DNA of 64,000 nt from Flavobacterium gelidicaeli (GTDB lineage: Bacteria > Bacteroidota > Bacteroidia > Flavobacteriales > Flavobacteriaceae). Shown piece by piece: positions 26,027 to 35,202 of the stretch; position 1 is the first letter of the stretch; each line of letters starts with the position of its first letter. The stretch covers positions 62,001-126,000 of the forward strand of contig NZ_JABSNK010000005.1 of assembly GCF_013294005.1 (NCBI RefSeq), given 5' to 3'. The position numbers were made by a program, and so were the translations under genes. The notes under the pieces were generated by a model. The model did no database searches. It saw nothing but the letters and a program-made list of their open reading frames with translations, and was not told the origin of the DNA.

Positions 26027-26410
26027 TTAAAGTACCAGTTCTTGAAACAAACGCTGCGCTGTTTTATCTAAGTCATCACAAAGTCCTGGATGTGGTCTTG
26101 AGGTTTGAATAACAGAACTTCGTAAAGCAGTCAACCAACGAAAACGAGACGGAATGTCCATCATAGCGATAGGACCGCCATCTTTAGCTCCTTGTCCCAC
26201 TTTTTCAAAAGCAATAATATTTGCTTGAATTTGCTCCACATCGGCTTCATGTGATAATGCTAGGATTTTTTCAAGAGGTACTAAATGAAGTACTTTTATA
26301 AATTTGGCTTTTTTGCAAAAAAGAATAATCCCCACATTCAGAAATTCTTCGCGTTCTACCCTAGGTACAACCCGAATTACGGCGTACTCATATAAGTTTT
26401 TCTCTTGCAT
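26027..26410 (-). CDS. DUF3037 domain protein paired with a HipA-like kinase
   Basis: The 127-residue protein matches DUF3037: YEYAVIRVVPRVEREEFLNVGIILF at the N-terminus (8-32), then a helical segment and a C-terminal region RFRWLTALRSSVIQTSRPHPGLCDD. Its start lies 23 nt inside the preceding kinase gene, so the two are translationally coupled. In other genomes, from memory, DUF3037 genes lie next to the same HipA-like gene. Function is unknown; regulator or partner of the kinase is an inference. Confidence 0.85.
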   Translation of the reverse strand: MQEKNLYEYAVIRVVPRVEREEFLNVGIILFCKKAKFIKVLHLVPLEKILALSHEADVEQIQANIIAFEKVGQGAKDGGPIAMMDIPSRFRWLTALRSSVIQTSRPHPGLCDDLDKTAQRLFQELVL

Positions 26411-27182
26411 TTTGTGCTTCCTTAATAAAAATTTCTGAATGATTTAATCGGGTCAACAAGAACTGCAAGTATACATTTCGCAACTCTTCAGGTGTGGCTT
26501 CAACGTCCTCCCACTGTAACCAATCTATTGGAATAAGATTGACAATTTCAGTCAATACTTCGGGAGTTAATATTGCATTAAAGGCAGCATCTATAGCTAT
26601 TAATTCACTTGCTTGTGGTAACAATACATGATCTTTAATTAGTGCAAACGGACTTTGAGCATGTTTTTCCCAATTGGTCCAAGAGTGGTGAAAGTACAAA
26701 CTTGCACCGTGATCGATGAGCCATAATTCCTTATGCCAAATCAACATATTGGTATTTCTAAAAGTGCGATCAACATTAGTTATGTAAGCGTCTAACCACA
26801 CAATTTGTGAGGCTAAAACAGGATCAACAGTGGTTACTACGGGATCATAATTAATTGCGCCTGATAAAAAATGCAATGCTAGATTTAATCCTTGACTGCC
26901 TTGCAGCAAATCTTGAATTTCTTCATCGGCCTCAGTACGTCCAAAGGCTTCGTCTAGGTTGGCGTACACTAATTCAGGAATTCTAAGTTTTAGCGCGCGG
27001 GCAATTTCACCTCCTATTAACTCAGCTATCAAGGCTTTTACACCGTGACCTGCTCCTTTAAATTTAAGGACATATTTAAAATCATCATCGGCTTCCGCCA
27101 AAGCGGGTAACGAACCACCTTCACGTAAAGGAGTGATGTACCGTGTAACATTTACGGTGCGAAGATTAATATTAGTTTTCAT
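26388..27182 (-). CDS. HipA-like kinase-fold protein
   Basis: The 264-residue protein belongs to the HipA-type kinase family without the usual HipB-coupled N-terminal domain. Visible parts are KYVLKFKGAGHGVKALIAELIGGEIAR (ATP-binding lysine strand and helix), WLDAYITNVDRTFRNTNMLIW (catalytic loop with D and N, equivalent to HxxDxxxxN in HipA) and LWLIDHGASLYFHH (metal-binding DxG-like DHG). The catalytic residues seem intact, so it may phosphorylate a protein or small molecule. It is coupled by a 23-nt overlap with DUF3037 downstream. No HipB-type DNA-binding antitoxin is adjacent. Confidence 0.78.
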   Translation of the reverse strand: MKTNINLRTVNVTRYITPLREGGSLPALAEADDDFKYVLKFKGAGHGVKALIAELIGGEIARALKLRIPELVYANLDEAFGRTEADEEIQDLLQGSQGLNLALHFLSGAINYDPVVTTVDPVLASQIVWLDAYITNVDRTFRNTNMLIWHKELWLIDHGASLYFHHSWTNWEKHAQSPFALIKDHVLLPQASELIAIDAAFNAILTPEVLTEIVNLIPIDWLQWEDVEATPEELRNVYLQFLLTRLNHSEIFIKEAQNAREKLI

Positions 27183-27202
27183 AATCGAAATTTACTGAGG
27201 TA

Positions 27203-27210
27203 CAAACTTA
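27203..27210 (-). promoter_or_regulatory. -7 element of the HipA-like/DUF3037 operon
   Basis: On the minus strand TAAGTTTG is an exact TAnnTTTG box about 20 nt upstream of the kinase ATG. No good -33 element is seen. Confidence 0.45.
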
Positions 27211-27236
27211 CAAATAAGTACGTTTATATATTGTGG

Positions 27237-28094
27237 TTATTTACTAGTATTTTCAAGGGATAGAAAGGCTTTTCCAATATTATCAATGCAACTCGAAGCG
27301 ATAAAAGATTGGTAACCGGTTTCAGGCAAAGCAATATTAGCAGTTAATCCATGAATATAGACTCCCATAATTGCTGCATCAATAGCTTCATAACCTTGTG
27401 CCAAGAAACTTGTAATTATTCCGGTTAGGACATCGCCACTTCCTGCTGTTGCTAGAGCGGCGTTTCCCGTTGTGTTTTGATAAACAGTTTCACCATCAAT
27501 AATATGAGTTGGCGCACCTTTCATTACAATAACCAAATTGTATTGTTTTGAAAAGGCAATTGTTTTATCCATTTTCTCTTCCTCCCCACTCCACTTGCCT
27601 ATTAATCGTTCCAGTTCTTTGGGGTGTGGTGTTAAAATTGTTTTGGGTTTTAATAATGCCAACCAATTTTTATTGACCGACAAAATATTCAACGCATCAG
27701 CATCAATTACTAATGGCGTTTTATTAGTTTTTAAAAATTCCTGAAATGCTTTTTGAGTTTCCATTGCTTGTCCTAAACCAGGGCCAATACCAATTGCTTG
27801 TGGTTTTATATCGAATATAATATTAGTAATATACTGCTCGTTTTCATCAGTAAGCGTCATGACTTCGGGATTTGAAATCTGGAGAATCTCGTAACCACAT
27901 TTAGGAACTAAGGCAGTAACTAGTCCGCATCCTGTCTTTAAGCATGATTTTGAAGACAATACTGCCGCACCCATTTTACCATAACTCCCAGCTATAATTA
28001 AGGCGTGGCCTTGAATTCCTTTGTGTGTATGAGAATCTATAGGTTTGTACCGTTTTAGGATTTCGTTTTTATTGACAACAACAGCCTGTTTCAT
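27237..28094 (-). CDS. nnrD: ADP-dependent NAD(P)H-hydrate dehydratase
   Basis: NnrD repairs hydrated NAD(P)H (S-NADHX) using ADP. The 285-residue protein is a ribokinase-like fold with [27 protein letters not shown] near the N-terminus, AIGIGPGLG (phosphate loop), [29 protein letters not shown] and the ATP-site [20 protein letters not shown]. The YjeF/NnrE epimerase domain often fused to it is absent here. Single gene, divergent from gcvT. Confidence 0.93.
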   Translation of the reverse strand: MKQAVVVNKNEILKRYKPIDSHTHKGIQGHALIIAGSYGKMGAAVLSSKSCLKTGCGLVTALVPKCGYEILQISNPEVMTLTDENEQYITNIIFDIKPQAIGIGPGLGQAMETQKAFQEFLKTNKTPLVIDADALNILSVNKNWLALLKPKTILTPHPKELERLIGKWSGEEEKMDKTIAFSKQYNLVIVMKGAPTHIIDGETVYQNTTGNAALATAGSGDVLTGIITSFLAQGYEAIDAAIMGVYIHGLTANIALPETGYQSFIASSCIDNIGKAFLSLENTSK

Positions 28095-28143
28095 TTTATT
28101 AGTTTGCTTAAAAATACAAAAATTATAGTATAACGAGCAGCCT

Positions 28144-28224
28144 TAGCCCAGATAGCAGTGGAAATCCTTTTACTTTTTTCTTTAAAAAGTAAAAGATTGC
28201 AACGGATAGCTGGAAATAGCTCCT
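28144..28224 (+). repeat. Dispersed structured repeat, copy 3 of 5
   Basis: Reads TTAGC-CCAG-ATAG...GATAG-CTGG-AAATA-GCTCCT. The proximal stem is CCAG/CTGG and the distal stem CTTTTACTTTTT / AAAAAGTAAAAG is perfect over 12 bp. The bulged C is conserved. It lies in the divergent nnrD-gcvT intergenic region. Confidence 0.85.
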
Positions 28225-28309
28225 AAAAAGTACTGAATAAACATAAATGATACTTTAAATATGATAATTTTTCAATAAATTAGCCACTTAAATTTTATAC
28301 TTACACACA

Positions 28310-29392
28310 ATGAAAAATACTGCGCTTACGCACATACACGAAAGTTTAGGAGCAAAAATGCTTCCGTTTGCTGGATACAATATGCCAATTACCTATGAGG
28401 GAATTAATGCCGAACATGAAACGGTACGTAAAGACGTAGGAGTTTTTGATGTATCGCACATGGGAGAATTTTTACTTTCGGGTCCAAATGCTTTGGCTTT
28501 GATCCAAAAAGTAACTTCAAATGATGCATCAGTTTTAACAGTTGGTAGAGCGCAATATTCTTGTTTACCTAACAATGACGGTGGTGTTGTGGATGATTTG
28601 ATTATCTATAAAATGAAAGAAGAAGAGTATTTATTAGTAGTAAATGCTTCAAATATTGAAAAAGATTGGAACTGGATTTCGTCTCACAACGATTTAGGTG
28701 TTGACATGAAAGACCTATCTGAGGAGTACTCTTTATTAGCAATTCAAGGACCAAAAGCGGTTGAAGCAATGCAGGCCTTATCATCTATTGATTTGAGCGC
28801 GATTAAATACTACCACTTTGAAGTTGCTGATTTTGCTGGAATTGATAATGTAATCATTTCTGCGACTGGTTATACGGGTTCAGGTGGTTTTGAAATCTAC
28901 TGTAAAAACAGCGATGCTGAGGTGATTTGGAATAAAGTTTTTGAGGCTGGAGCAGCATTCGGAATCAAACCAATAGGTTTAGCAGCAAGAGATACATTGC
29001 GTTTAGAAATGGGTTTTTGTTTGTACGGCAACGACATTAGCGACACAACATCTCCACTGGAAGCAGGTTTAGGATGGATTACTAAATTCACTAAAGAATT
29101 TACAAACTCTGAAAACTTAAAAAAACAAAAAGAAGCGGGTGTTACTAGAAAATTAGTAGCCTTTGAAATGCAAGAACGCGCAGTACCTAGACATGATTAC
29201 GAAATCGTAGACGCATCTGGAAATGTGATTGGAATTGTAACCTCAGGAACAATGTCACCTTCTATGAATAAAGGAATAGGACTAGGTTATGTAACTATGG
29301 ATAATAGCGCTCTTGAAAGTGATATTTATATTAGAATACGTAAAAAAGATGTTGCTGCTAAGGTGGTAAAATTGCCTTTTTACAAAAAATAA
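28310..29392 (+). CDS. gcvT: Glycine cleavage system aminomethyltransferase (T-protein)
   Basis: GcvT transfers the methylene group from the aminomethyl-lipoyl H-protein to tetrahydrofolate and releases ammonia. The 360-residue protein has all family motifs: [29 protein letters not shown] with the catalytic Asp, [29 protein letters not shown] and ITSGTMSP-like [19 protein letters not shown]. The companion gcvP and gcvH genes are not adjacent. It is separated from the YebC gene by 190 nt. Confidence 0.96.
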   Translation: MKNTALTHIHESLGAKMLPFAGYNMPITYEGINAEHETVRKDVGVFDVSHMGEFLLSGPNALALIQKVTSNDASVLTVGRAQYSCLPNNDGGVVDDLIIYKMKEEEYLLVVNASNIEKDWNWISSHNDLGVDMKDLSEEYSLLAIQGPKAVEAMQALSSIDLSAIKYYHFEVADFAGIDNVIISATGYTGSGGFEIYCKNSDAEVIWNKVFEAGAAFGIKPIGLAARDTLRLEMGFCLYGNDISDTTSPLEAGLGWITKFTKEFTNSENLKKQKEAGVTRKLVAFEMQERAVPRHDYEIVDASGNVIGIVTSGTMSPSMNKGIGLGYVTMDNSALESDIYIRIRKKDVAAKVVKLPFYKK

Positions 29393-29526
29393 AAAAGAGT
29401 TACTGAGATCTTGAGTTACTAAGTTAGTTTTCAATTTTAAGAGAATAATAAATTGTTGCGCACATTCAGGCATTTATTGTCAAGAATTTGCAGTAAACCA
29501 ACTTAAAAACTTAGCGACCTAGAATC

Positions 29527-29556
29527 TTTGAAACTTACAGAATAATTGTATTTTTG
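29527..29556 (+). promoter_or_regulatory. Promoter of the YebC-family gene
   Basis: TTTG (29527-29530), an 18-nt spacer and TATTTTTG (29549-29556) form a good Bacteroidota promoter 27 nt before the ATG. Confidence 0.75.
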
Positions 29557-29582
29557 CACCGCATTAAAAATAAAAATCAGAA

Positions 29583-30296
29583 ATGGGAAGAGCGTTTGAA
29601 TTCAGAAAAGGTAGAAAAATGAAACGTTGGTCAGCAATGGCTAAAGCATTTACCAGAATTGGAAAAGACATTGTAATGGCCGTTAAGGAAGGTGGACCAA
29701 ATCCTGATGCCAATTCAAGATTAAGAGCCGTTATTCAAAACTCTAAGGCAGCTAATATGCCTAAGGAAAATGTAGAGCGTGCCATTAAAAAAGCCACTGA
29801 TAAAGATACAGCTAACTATAAAGAGGTTTTATTTGAAGGGTATGCACCTCACGGAATTGCTATTCTAGTTGAAACTGCTACTGATAATAACAATAGAACA
29901 GTTGCTAATGTTAGAAGTTATTTTAACAAATGTAACGGTACCATGGGAACTCAAGGATCTGTAGAATTCATGTTTGACCACACTTGTAATTTCAGGATTC
30001 CTGCTGAAGGACTTGATGCCGAAGAATTAGAGTTAGAATTTATTGATTTTGGTGCTGAAGAAGTTTTTGAAGACGAAGACGGAATTTTAATCTATGCGCC
30101 TTTTGCAAGTTTTGGAACAATCCAAAAAGAATTAGAAAATCGCAATCTTGAGATTTTATCTTCTGGTTTCGAAAGAATTCCGCAAATTACTAAAGCGATC
30201 TCTGAAGCTGAAATGGCTGATGTAGAGAAACTAATCGAAAAATTAGAAGAAGATGATGACGTTATGAACGTTTATCACACTATGGAAGAGGCATAA
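29583..30296 (+). CDS. YebC/PmpR-family protein
   Basis: The 237-residue protein shows all YebC family features: MGRAFEFRKGRKMKRWSAMAKAFTRIGKDI, the VKEGGPNPDANSRLRAVIQNSKAANMPKENVERAIKKA region, and the central YEVLFEGYAPHGIAILVE-like EVLFEGYAPHGIAILVETA. These proteins act as transcription regulators and, in recent work, in translation of proline-rich stretches. Which one applies here is not visible. Single gene with a promoter and a terminator. Confidence 0.95.
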   Translation: MGRAFEFRKGRKMKRWSAMAKAFTRIGKDIVMAVKEGGPNPDANSRLRAVIQNSKAANMPKENVERAIKKATDKDTANYKEVLFEGYAPHGIAILVETATDNNNRTVANVRSYFNKCNGTMGTQGSVEFMFDHTCNFRIPAEGLDAEELELEFIDFGAEEVFEDEDGILIYAPFASFGTIQKELENRNLEILSSGFERIPQITKAISEAEMADVEKLIEKLEEDDDVMNVYHTMEEA

Positions 30297-30316
30297 AACC
30301 TACTCCCAACTATAAT

Positions 30317-30346
30317 AAAAACTCTAGCTTAGGCTGGAGTTTTTTT
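30317..30346 (+). terminator. Terminator after the YebC-family gene
   Basis: A hairpin AAAACTCTAGC / GCTGGAGTTTT with a TTAG loop (one wobble pair) and a T-run, 20 nt after the stop codon. Confidence 0.85.
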
Positions 30347-30378
30347 ATGTAAACGATATTTTAATTAAAATTATACGC

Positions 30379-31239
30379 ATGTTATTTCTTATTTTAAGCA
30401 TTTTATGTAGCGTTACAGTAGGCGTGATTTTTAAAGTGGGTCGCAAGAAAAACTTAATCATCAGCCAAGTTGTGGCCTGGAATTATGTCATGGCAATTGT
30501 ACTTTGCTTTTTATTTTTCCAGCCAGAGTTAACGGCAATTGATCACACGGCGCCTTGGGAAATATACATTCCGTTAGGGATTTTATTGCCCGTGATTTTT
30601 TTAGTACTGGCTGCCTCTATAAAACACATGGGAATTGTAAAAACAGATGCCGCTCAGCGCTTATCACTCTTTATCCCCATTGTTGCCGCTTGGTTATTAT
30701 TTGATGAAGAGTTCAATAGTTACAAGCTAGTTGCTTTTTTAATCGCACTGCCTGCCCTACTGCTCATCCTTTCTAAAAAAACCGATAATAAGAACAGCAA
30801 TTGGATCTACCCAGCGATTGTCTTAGTTGGGTTTGGAGCAATCGATATTTTGTTCAAGCAAATCGCTTTGGCAACAAGCCTGCCATTTACTACATCACTA
30901 CTTATCACATTCGTGATTTCGTTACTCGTTATACTTACATTTGTGATATACGAAATCATTGTAAAGAAAACCAAAATACAGTTACAAAACCTTCTCTTTG
31001 GGTTACTGGTAGGTTTATTCAATTTTGGGAATATCTTGTTTTATCTAAAAGCACATCAGGCTTTCGCCAAAAATCCATCGACAGTGTTCGCTGCAATGAA
31101 TATGGGTGTAATTGTCATGGGAAGTATAGTAGGTGTTCTCGTTTTTAAAGAAAAACTGAATACTAAAAATTACATAGGACTTGTATTTGCATTACTAGCA
31201 ATTGTGCTGATTACGTATTCGCAAATGATGCTTACCTAG
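30379..31239 (+). CDS. EamA/DMT-family transporter
   Basis: The 286-residue protein has about ten hydrophobic segments arranged as two EamA repeats. Supporting positions are SQVVAWNYVMAIVLCFLFF and LGIVLPVIFLVLAASIKHMG in the first half, and FGAIDILFKQIAL and KNPSTVFAAMNMGVIVMGSIVGVLVFKEKL in the second. The family exports metabolites or amino acids; the substrate is unknown. Confidence 0.85.
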   Translation: MLFLILSILCSVTVGVIFKVGRKKNLIISQVVAWNYVMAIVLCFLFFQPELTAIDHTAPWEIYIPLGILLPVIFLVLAASIKHMGIVKTDAAQRLSLFIPIVAAWLLFDEEFNSYKLVAFLIALPALLLILSKKTDNKNSNWIYPAIVLVGFGAIDILFKQIALATSLPFTTSLLITFVISLLVILTFVIYEIIVKKTKIQLQNLLFGLLVGLFNFGNILFYLKAHQAFAKNPSTVFAAMNMGVIVMGSIVGVLVFKEKLNTKNYIGLVFALLAIVLITYSQMMLT

Positions 31240-31265
31240 ATAGCTTAAGTGTTTTAAATATAAAG

Positions 31266-31297
31266 AAGTCCAAATATATTGTTTGGACTTTTTTTTT
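31266..31297 (+). terminator. Terminator after the EamA transporter gene
   Basis: A perfect 9-bp stem AAGTCCAAA / TTTGGACTT with a 7-nt loop and a long T-run. Confidence 0.9.
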
Positions 31298-31930
31298 AGA
31301 CCAACTGCGATTAGTGAGAAGTTTTTATCGAAAGAGTTATTTACGAAGCGCTTTACCTAAACAGGTTTTTATTCGCCAGTTGCCATGCTATTGTTTTTTA
31401 TATTTAGTTAGTCTAGAAATGAATGTTTTTTTTCTCTTATTCAATAATTCACCTTAAATAAAAGTACCTATTAACATATTATTTACATTATATCAAAGTC
31501 TACTAAACTGTTCATAAAACATTTATTTTCTACATCTCTAGAAGTTCCTTATATTTGCCTAATTTTTGACACAAATTATTGGCATAAAAACAGTAGATTT
31601 CAAACTATTTGTTTTAATATTATTTGTTAAAAATTAATTTATCCTACAATAGGAATAGCTATCCTTGTTGAAGAGAGTAAGTTGAAATTTGGGGGAAATC
31701 GCCATCAATTCAAAAGATATTTCAAATTAATTAGCGGCTTTAAAAATCATTAAAAAGTACTATATTGTCATTTTTATAACAGTGGCCAAATAGTAAATTT
31801 AAATGACTGAGCTATGCTTAATTTAGTTATGATTAAACGCTTGGTTCAGGAAACAATAAAAAAGATTTATTTAACTGAATATTGTGCTTAAAGAATAGCG
31901 TTCTACCGAACGTTTTAAATTATAATACCT
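31298..31930 (+). other. Long intergenic region and probable leader of the PLP-fold gene
   Basis: About 630 nt without a convincing gene. It contains TATATTTG (31550-31557), an exact -7 promoter box, so a 5' leader of about 365 nt would precede the ATG at 31931. It also holds a small hairpin AGGA-ATAGCTA-TCCT (near 31650). A 25-codon ATG frame (31814-31891) could be a leader peptide, but I cannot support it. No tRNA, attenuator or known riboswitch is recognised. Confidence 0.4.
31550..31557 (+). promoter_or_regulatory. Candidate -7 element far upstream of the PLP-fold gene
   Basis: TATATTTG is an exact TAnnTTTG box lying 374 nt before the next ATG. No -33 partner is seen. If used, it makes a long leader RNA. 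Confidence 0.4.
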
Positions 31931-34006
31931 ATGACAAACAACATTCTAATTGAAAATCAATACAAAAGAAGTAGTCTATTTGAGAAAGAGAATGTAAACT
32001 ATTTAGTTCGTATATTAAAAAGATTTAATACCGTACCTAAAATAAATAACATCAATATTATCACTTCTACTAGTGAGCCTACTATCTTTAGAATTGTACC
32101 TAACAAGTCAATTATTATTGGTTCGTCATTTTTAGATAAACCCATTTTAGCACTCCTTTATTTAAGATATGGTATTGAGTGGCAATTGTGGTACAAAGCA
32201 TTGAATAATGAGAAAGAAGATGCCGTTTTATGCGATATTGCAGCACTAGAAGTGACGCGCATATTTTATAACCTACTGCCTAAAAATGATAAAGAAAAAT
32301 TAGAAGATCTTGATTATCTTTTAATCAATTTAATTAAAAAGGATGTCGATTTAAGCACGGAATCATTATTTAAAAACGAAGAGTTACAATCTTTTCATAG
32401 AGTAAAAACTTCAAATAATGTGTTTAAAGAATCTTGGAAGCCAATTATAGAAAATCTAGCTAGACCTACAGAATATTTATTGATGTCTGGAGGAGATTTA
32501 AGATTGAATATTGACGAAATTCACTTACTAAATAAATATGGTTGCCGCCCATTTCCAAGACCTGACGCATTTACTTTTGCCTCATCAACAGCGTCAAGTG
32601 TTTCTAACTTTGCTTTTGACAAAACAGATAAAGTAAGAAGCATATTAATTAGAAATAGCTTAAAAAATGGTTTCAAAAAGGCCACAATCGAATTTTCGGA
32701 ATTACTAAAAAGTAATCTTAGAAAAATATTCAAATTAAATGAGGAATGTGAAATCATTTTTTCACCATCAGGTACTGATTCCGCACTTCAAATTGCAGCG
32801 ATAACTCAAATTATTTCTGATAAAGAAATTACACATATTTTAGTAGCCTCTGATGAAACTGGTAGCGGTGTTGCTGCAGCATTAAAAGGATGTCATTTTG
32901 AAAACACAACAGCATTAAATATTCCTATTAAAAAAGGCGATAGAATTGAAGGTTTTAGAGATGTAGAAGTAATAAAAATCCCTTTTAGAGATGAAAATGG
33001 TGCCTTAAAATCGCCAACACAATTAGATAAAGAAGTTTTTGACGCAGTTGCTAAAACCAAAGAATTAGGTAGACACGTAGTTTTACACACTATGGACCAA
33101 TCAAAATTAGGGTACCAAGCTCCTACTGATGAACTTATTAAAAAACTAAACACACTAGAGGATTTATCAATGCAAATAATTGTTGATGGTTCACAACTTA
33201 GACTGGATCCTAAAGACATACAGCATTATTTAAACAAAGGCTACATCGTTACCATAACAGGAAGTAAATTCTTTACTGGCCCTCCCTATTCTGGGGCATT
33301 AATTTTACCTAAGGGCGTTAATAAATTAATTCAGTCAGTAAAAAATACATTGCCTGCAGGTTTAACTAAATATTATAATCATTCTGATTGGCCAACATCA
33401 TGGTTTTGTTCAACTGAATTATCTGATGGTTATAATTATGGTTCTTACATGCGCTGGAATGCTGCTATAGTTGAAATGAGTAGGTACTACAAAACACCTA
33501 TTTTATATCGAAATATGGGTATCGAAATGTTTTGTAATTTTGTTGAAGACTCTATAAATGATGCTAGTTTCCTTGAGCCTATTTACAGCGATGAAACTAA
33601 AACGAATAGTTACACTAGTAAGGAATTTGGAATTAGAAACATTCGTACCATATTTCCTTTTTTCATCCTTGATAATAATGAAGCACTGTCTGTAGATAAA
33701 GTAAAAAAACTCTATACGTTATTGAATTCGGATTTATCAGATCTGTTTGAAGATTCTTCGCTTGAAATCATTAGACTTGCTGCGCAAAAATGCCACATTG
33801 GTCAAGCAGTAAACGTAAAATATTCTAATGAAATCGAAAGTGCTATCTTAAGAATTAGCTTAGGATCAAGAGTAATCTCTGAGAGTTGGGTAAATAGAGA
33901 CATTAGTTTATTCTTTAGAAACATCGAATTACAAATGAGTCAAATCACCATTACTATCAAGAAAATTGAACTGATATTAAGTCGACCAGAATTATTAGAA
34001 GACTAA
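31931..34006 (+). CDS. Large PLP-dependent (fold type I) protein with an uncharacterised N-terminal region
   Basis: The 691-residue protein has two parts. Residues about 1-180 match nothing I recognise. Residues about 200-520 look like a class V / fold-type-I aminotransferase core: FSPSGTDSALQIAA (277-290, cofactor phosphate loop), HTMDQSKLGYQAP (386-398), IIVDGSQLRLD (416-426, Asp to the PLP ring) and TITGSKFFTGPPYSGALILP (441-460, K446 as the Schiff-base lysine). About 170 residues follow, probably the small domain. The reaction cannot be named. It is convergent with a CBS-like PLP enzyme and carries a long leader. I see no signal peptide. Confidence 0.7.
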   Translation: MTNNILIENQYKRSSLFEKENVNYLVRILKRFNTVPKINNINIITSTSEPTIFRIVPNKSIIIGSSFLDKPILALLYLRYGIEWQLWYKALNNEKEDAVLCDIAALEVTRIFYNLLPKNDKEKLEDLDYLLINLIKKDVDLSTESLFKNEELQSFHRVKTSNNVFKESWKPIIENLARPTEYLLMSGGDLRLNIDEIHLLNKYGCRPFPRPDAFTFASSTASSVSNFAFDKTDKVRSILIRNSLKNGFKKATIEFSELLKSNLRKIFKLNEECEIIFSPSGTDSALQIAAITQIISDKEITHILVASDETGSGVAAALKGCHFENTTALNIPIKKGDRIEGFRDVEVIKIPFRDENGALKSPTQLDKEVFDAVAKTKELGRHVVLHTMDQSKLGYQAPTDELIKKLNTLEDLSMQIIVDGSQLRLDPKDIQHYLNKGYIVTITGSKFFTGPPYSGALILPKGVNKLIQSVKNTLPAGLTKYYNHSDWPTSWFCSTELSDGYNYGSYMRWNAAIVEMSRYYKTPILYRNMGIEMFCNFVEDSINDASFLEPIYSDETKTNSYTSKEFGIRNIRTIFPFFILDNNEALSVDKVKKLYTLLNSDLSDLFEDSSLEIIRLAAQKCHIGQAVNVKYSNEIESAILRISLGSRVISESWVNRDISLFFRNIELQMSQITITIKKIELILSRPELLED

Positions 34007-34027
34007 ATTATATACTCATTACACATA

Positions 34028-34065
34028 AAAAAGTCCCATTTACAAATTTGTAAATGGGACTTTTT
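34028..34065. terminator. Bidirectional terminator between two PLP-enzyme genes
   Basis: A perfect 19-bp palindrome (34028-34046 with 34047-34065, core GTCCCATTTACAAA) with A-run and T-run flanks lies between the two convergent stop codons. Confidence 0.9.
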
Positions 34066-34091
34066 CTATAAGTACAATTAAAGTAATTTTA

Positions 34092-35132
34092 TTACTTGAT
34101 CATTTCAATTTTTTGAGCTTCTTCTTGATTCACACTATCAAAGAACCCTTGTTCATTCATCCAATCATCGCTAAATACTTTACTCATATATCGAGAACCG
34201 TGATCTGGAAAAATAGCAATAACATTACTATTAGCATCAAATTCACCTTCTTCAGCATATTGCTTGATTGCTTGTAAAACAGCTCCTGAAGTATACCCAA
34301 CAAACAACCCCTCTTTTCTAGTAATCTCTCTAGCAGAATGAGCGCTTTCTTCATCAGTTACCTTCATAAACTTATCGATCATATCAAAATCAGTCGCTGA
34401 TGGAATCAAGTTTTTACCTAAACCTTCAATACGATAAGGGTAAATTTCGTCATTATCAAATTCTCTCGTTTCGTGGTATTTTTTCAATACTGAACCAAAA
34501 GCATCTACTCCTAAAATTTTAATGTTAGGGTTTTGTTCCTTTAGATATTTAGCAGTTCCAGAGATTGTTCCTCCAGTACCACTACAAGCGACAAGGTGTG
34601 TAATTTTACCATTCGTTTGTTTCCAAATTTCGGGACCTGTAGATTTATAATGTGCATCAATATTTAACTGATTAAAATATTGATTAATATATACTGATCC
34701 TTTAGTTTCCTCATGCAGTCTTTTAGCAACATTATAGTAAGAACGTTCATCATCTGCTGATACGTGCGCTGGACATACATATACTTTAGCACCTAAACTA
34801 CGAAGCATATCAATTTTATCTTTAGACGATTTAGAGCTCACAGCAAGAATACAGTTGTACCCTTTAATGATACTCACCATAGCTAAGCTAAAACCAGTAT
34901 TTCCAGAGGTTGTTTCAATAATAGTATCTCCAGGAGATAAAATTCCTTTTTTCTCTGCTTCTTCAATAATATATAAAGCAATTCTGTCTTTTGAGGAATG
35001 TCCCGGGTTAAAGGCTTCTACTTTAGCATAGAAATTACCTTCAAACTTTTCGGTGACTTTGTTTAGCTTAATAAGAGGTGTATTACCTATTAGTTCTAAA
35101 ACATTGTTGTAAGCATTTATTTCTTCTTTCAT
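34092..35132 (-). CDS. Cystathionine beta-synthase-like / cysteine synthase family PLP enzyme
   Basis: The 346-residue protein belongs to the fold-type-II PLP family. It has [15 protein letters not shown] with the Schiff-base lysine, [13 protein letters not shown] (asparagine loop), and [12 protein letters not shown] (phosphate loop). The C-terminal part [17 protein letters not shown] and [19 protein letters not shown] is closer to the catalytic core of cystathionine beta-synthase than to CysK/CysM. The Bateman CBS domains are missing. It either makes cystathionine from serine and homocysteine or cysteine from O-acetylserine. It is convergent with the large PLP protein. Confidence 0.85.
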   Translation of the reverse strand: MKEEINAYNNVLELIGNTPLIKLNKVTEKFEGNFYAKVEAFNPGHSSKDRIALYIIEEAEKKGILSPGDTIIETTSGNTGFSLAMVSIIKGYNCILAVSSKSSKDKIDMLRSLGAKVYVCPAHVSADDERSYYNVAKRLHEETKGSVYINQYFNQLNIDAHYKSTGPEIWKQTNGKITHLVACSGTGGTISGTAKYLKEQNPNIKILGVDAFGSVLKKYHETREFDNDEIYPYRIEGLGKNLIPSATDFDMIDKFMKVTDEESAHSAREITRKEGLFVGYTSGAVLQAIKQYAEEGEFDANSNVIAIFPDHGSRYMSKVFSDDWMNEQGFFDSVNQEEAQKIEMIK

Positions 35133-35202
35133 AAAAAAATAGTTAAACGAGATCTATTTTATTAGACCTCGAAACGTTGCAAATTTAACAAAAAAATTCT
35201 AA

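Noticed and set aside
31814..31891. 25-codon ATG frame in the leader of the PLP-fold gene
   Set aside because: Too short to support from the sequence alone; no rare-codon run or attenuator hairpin that would mark a leader peptide.
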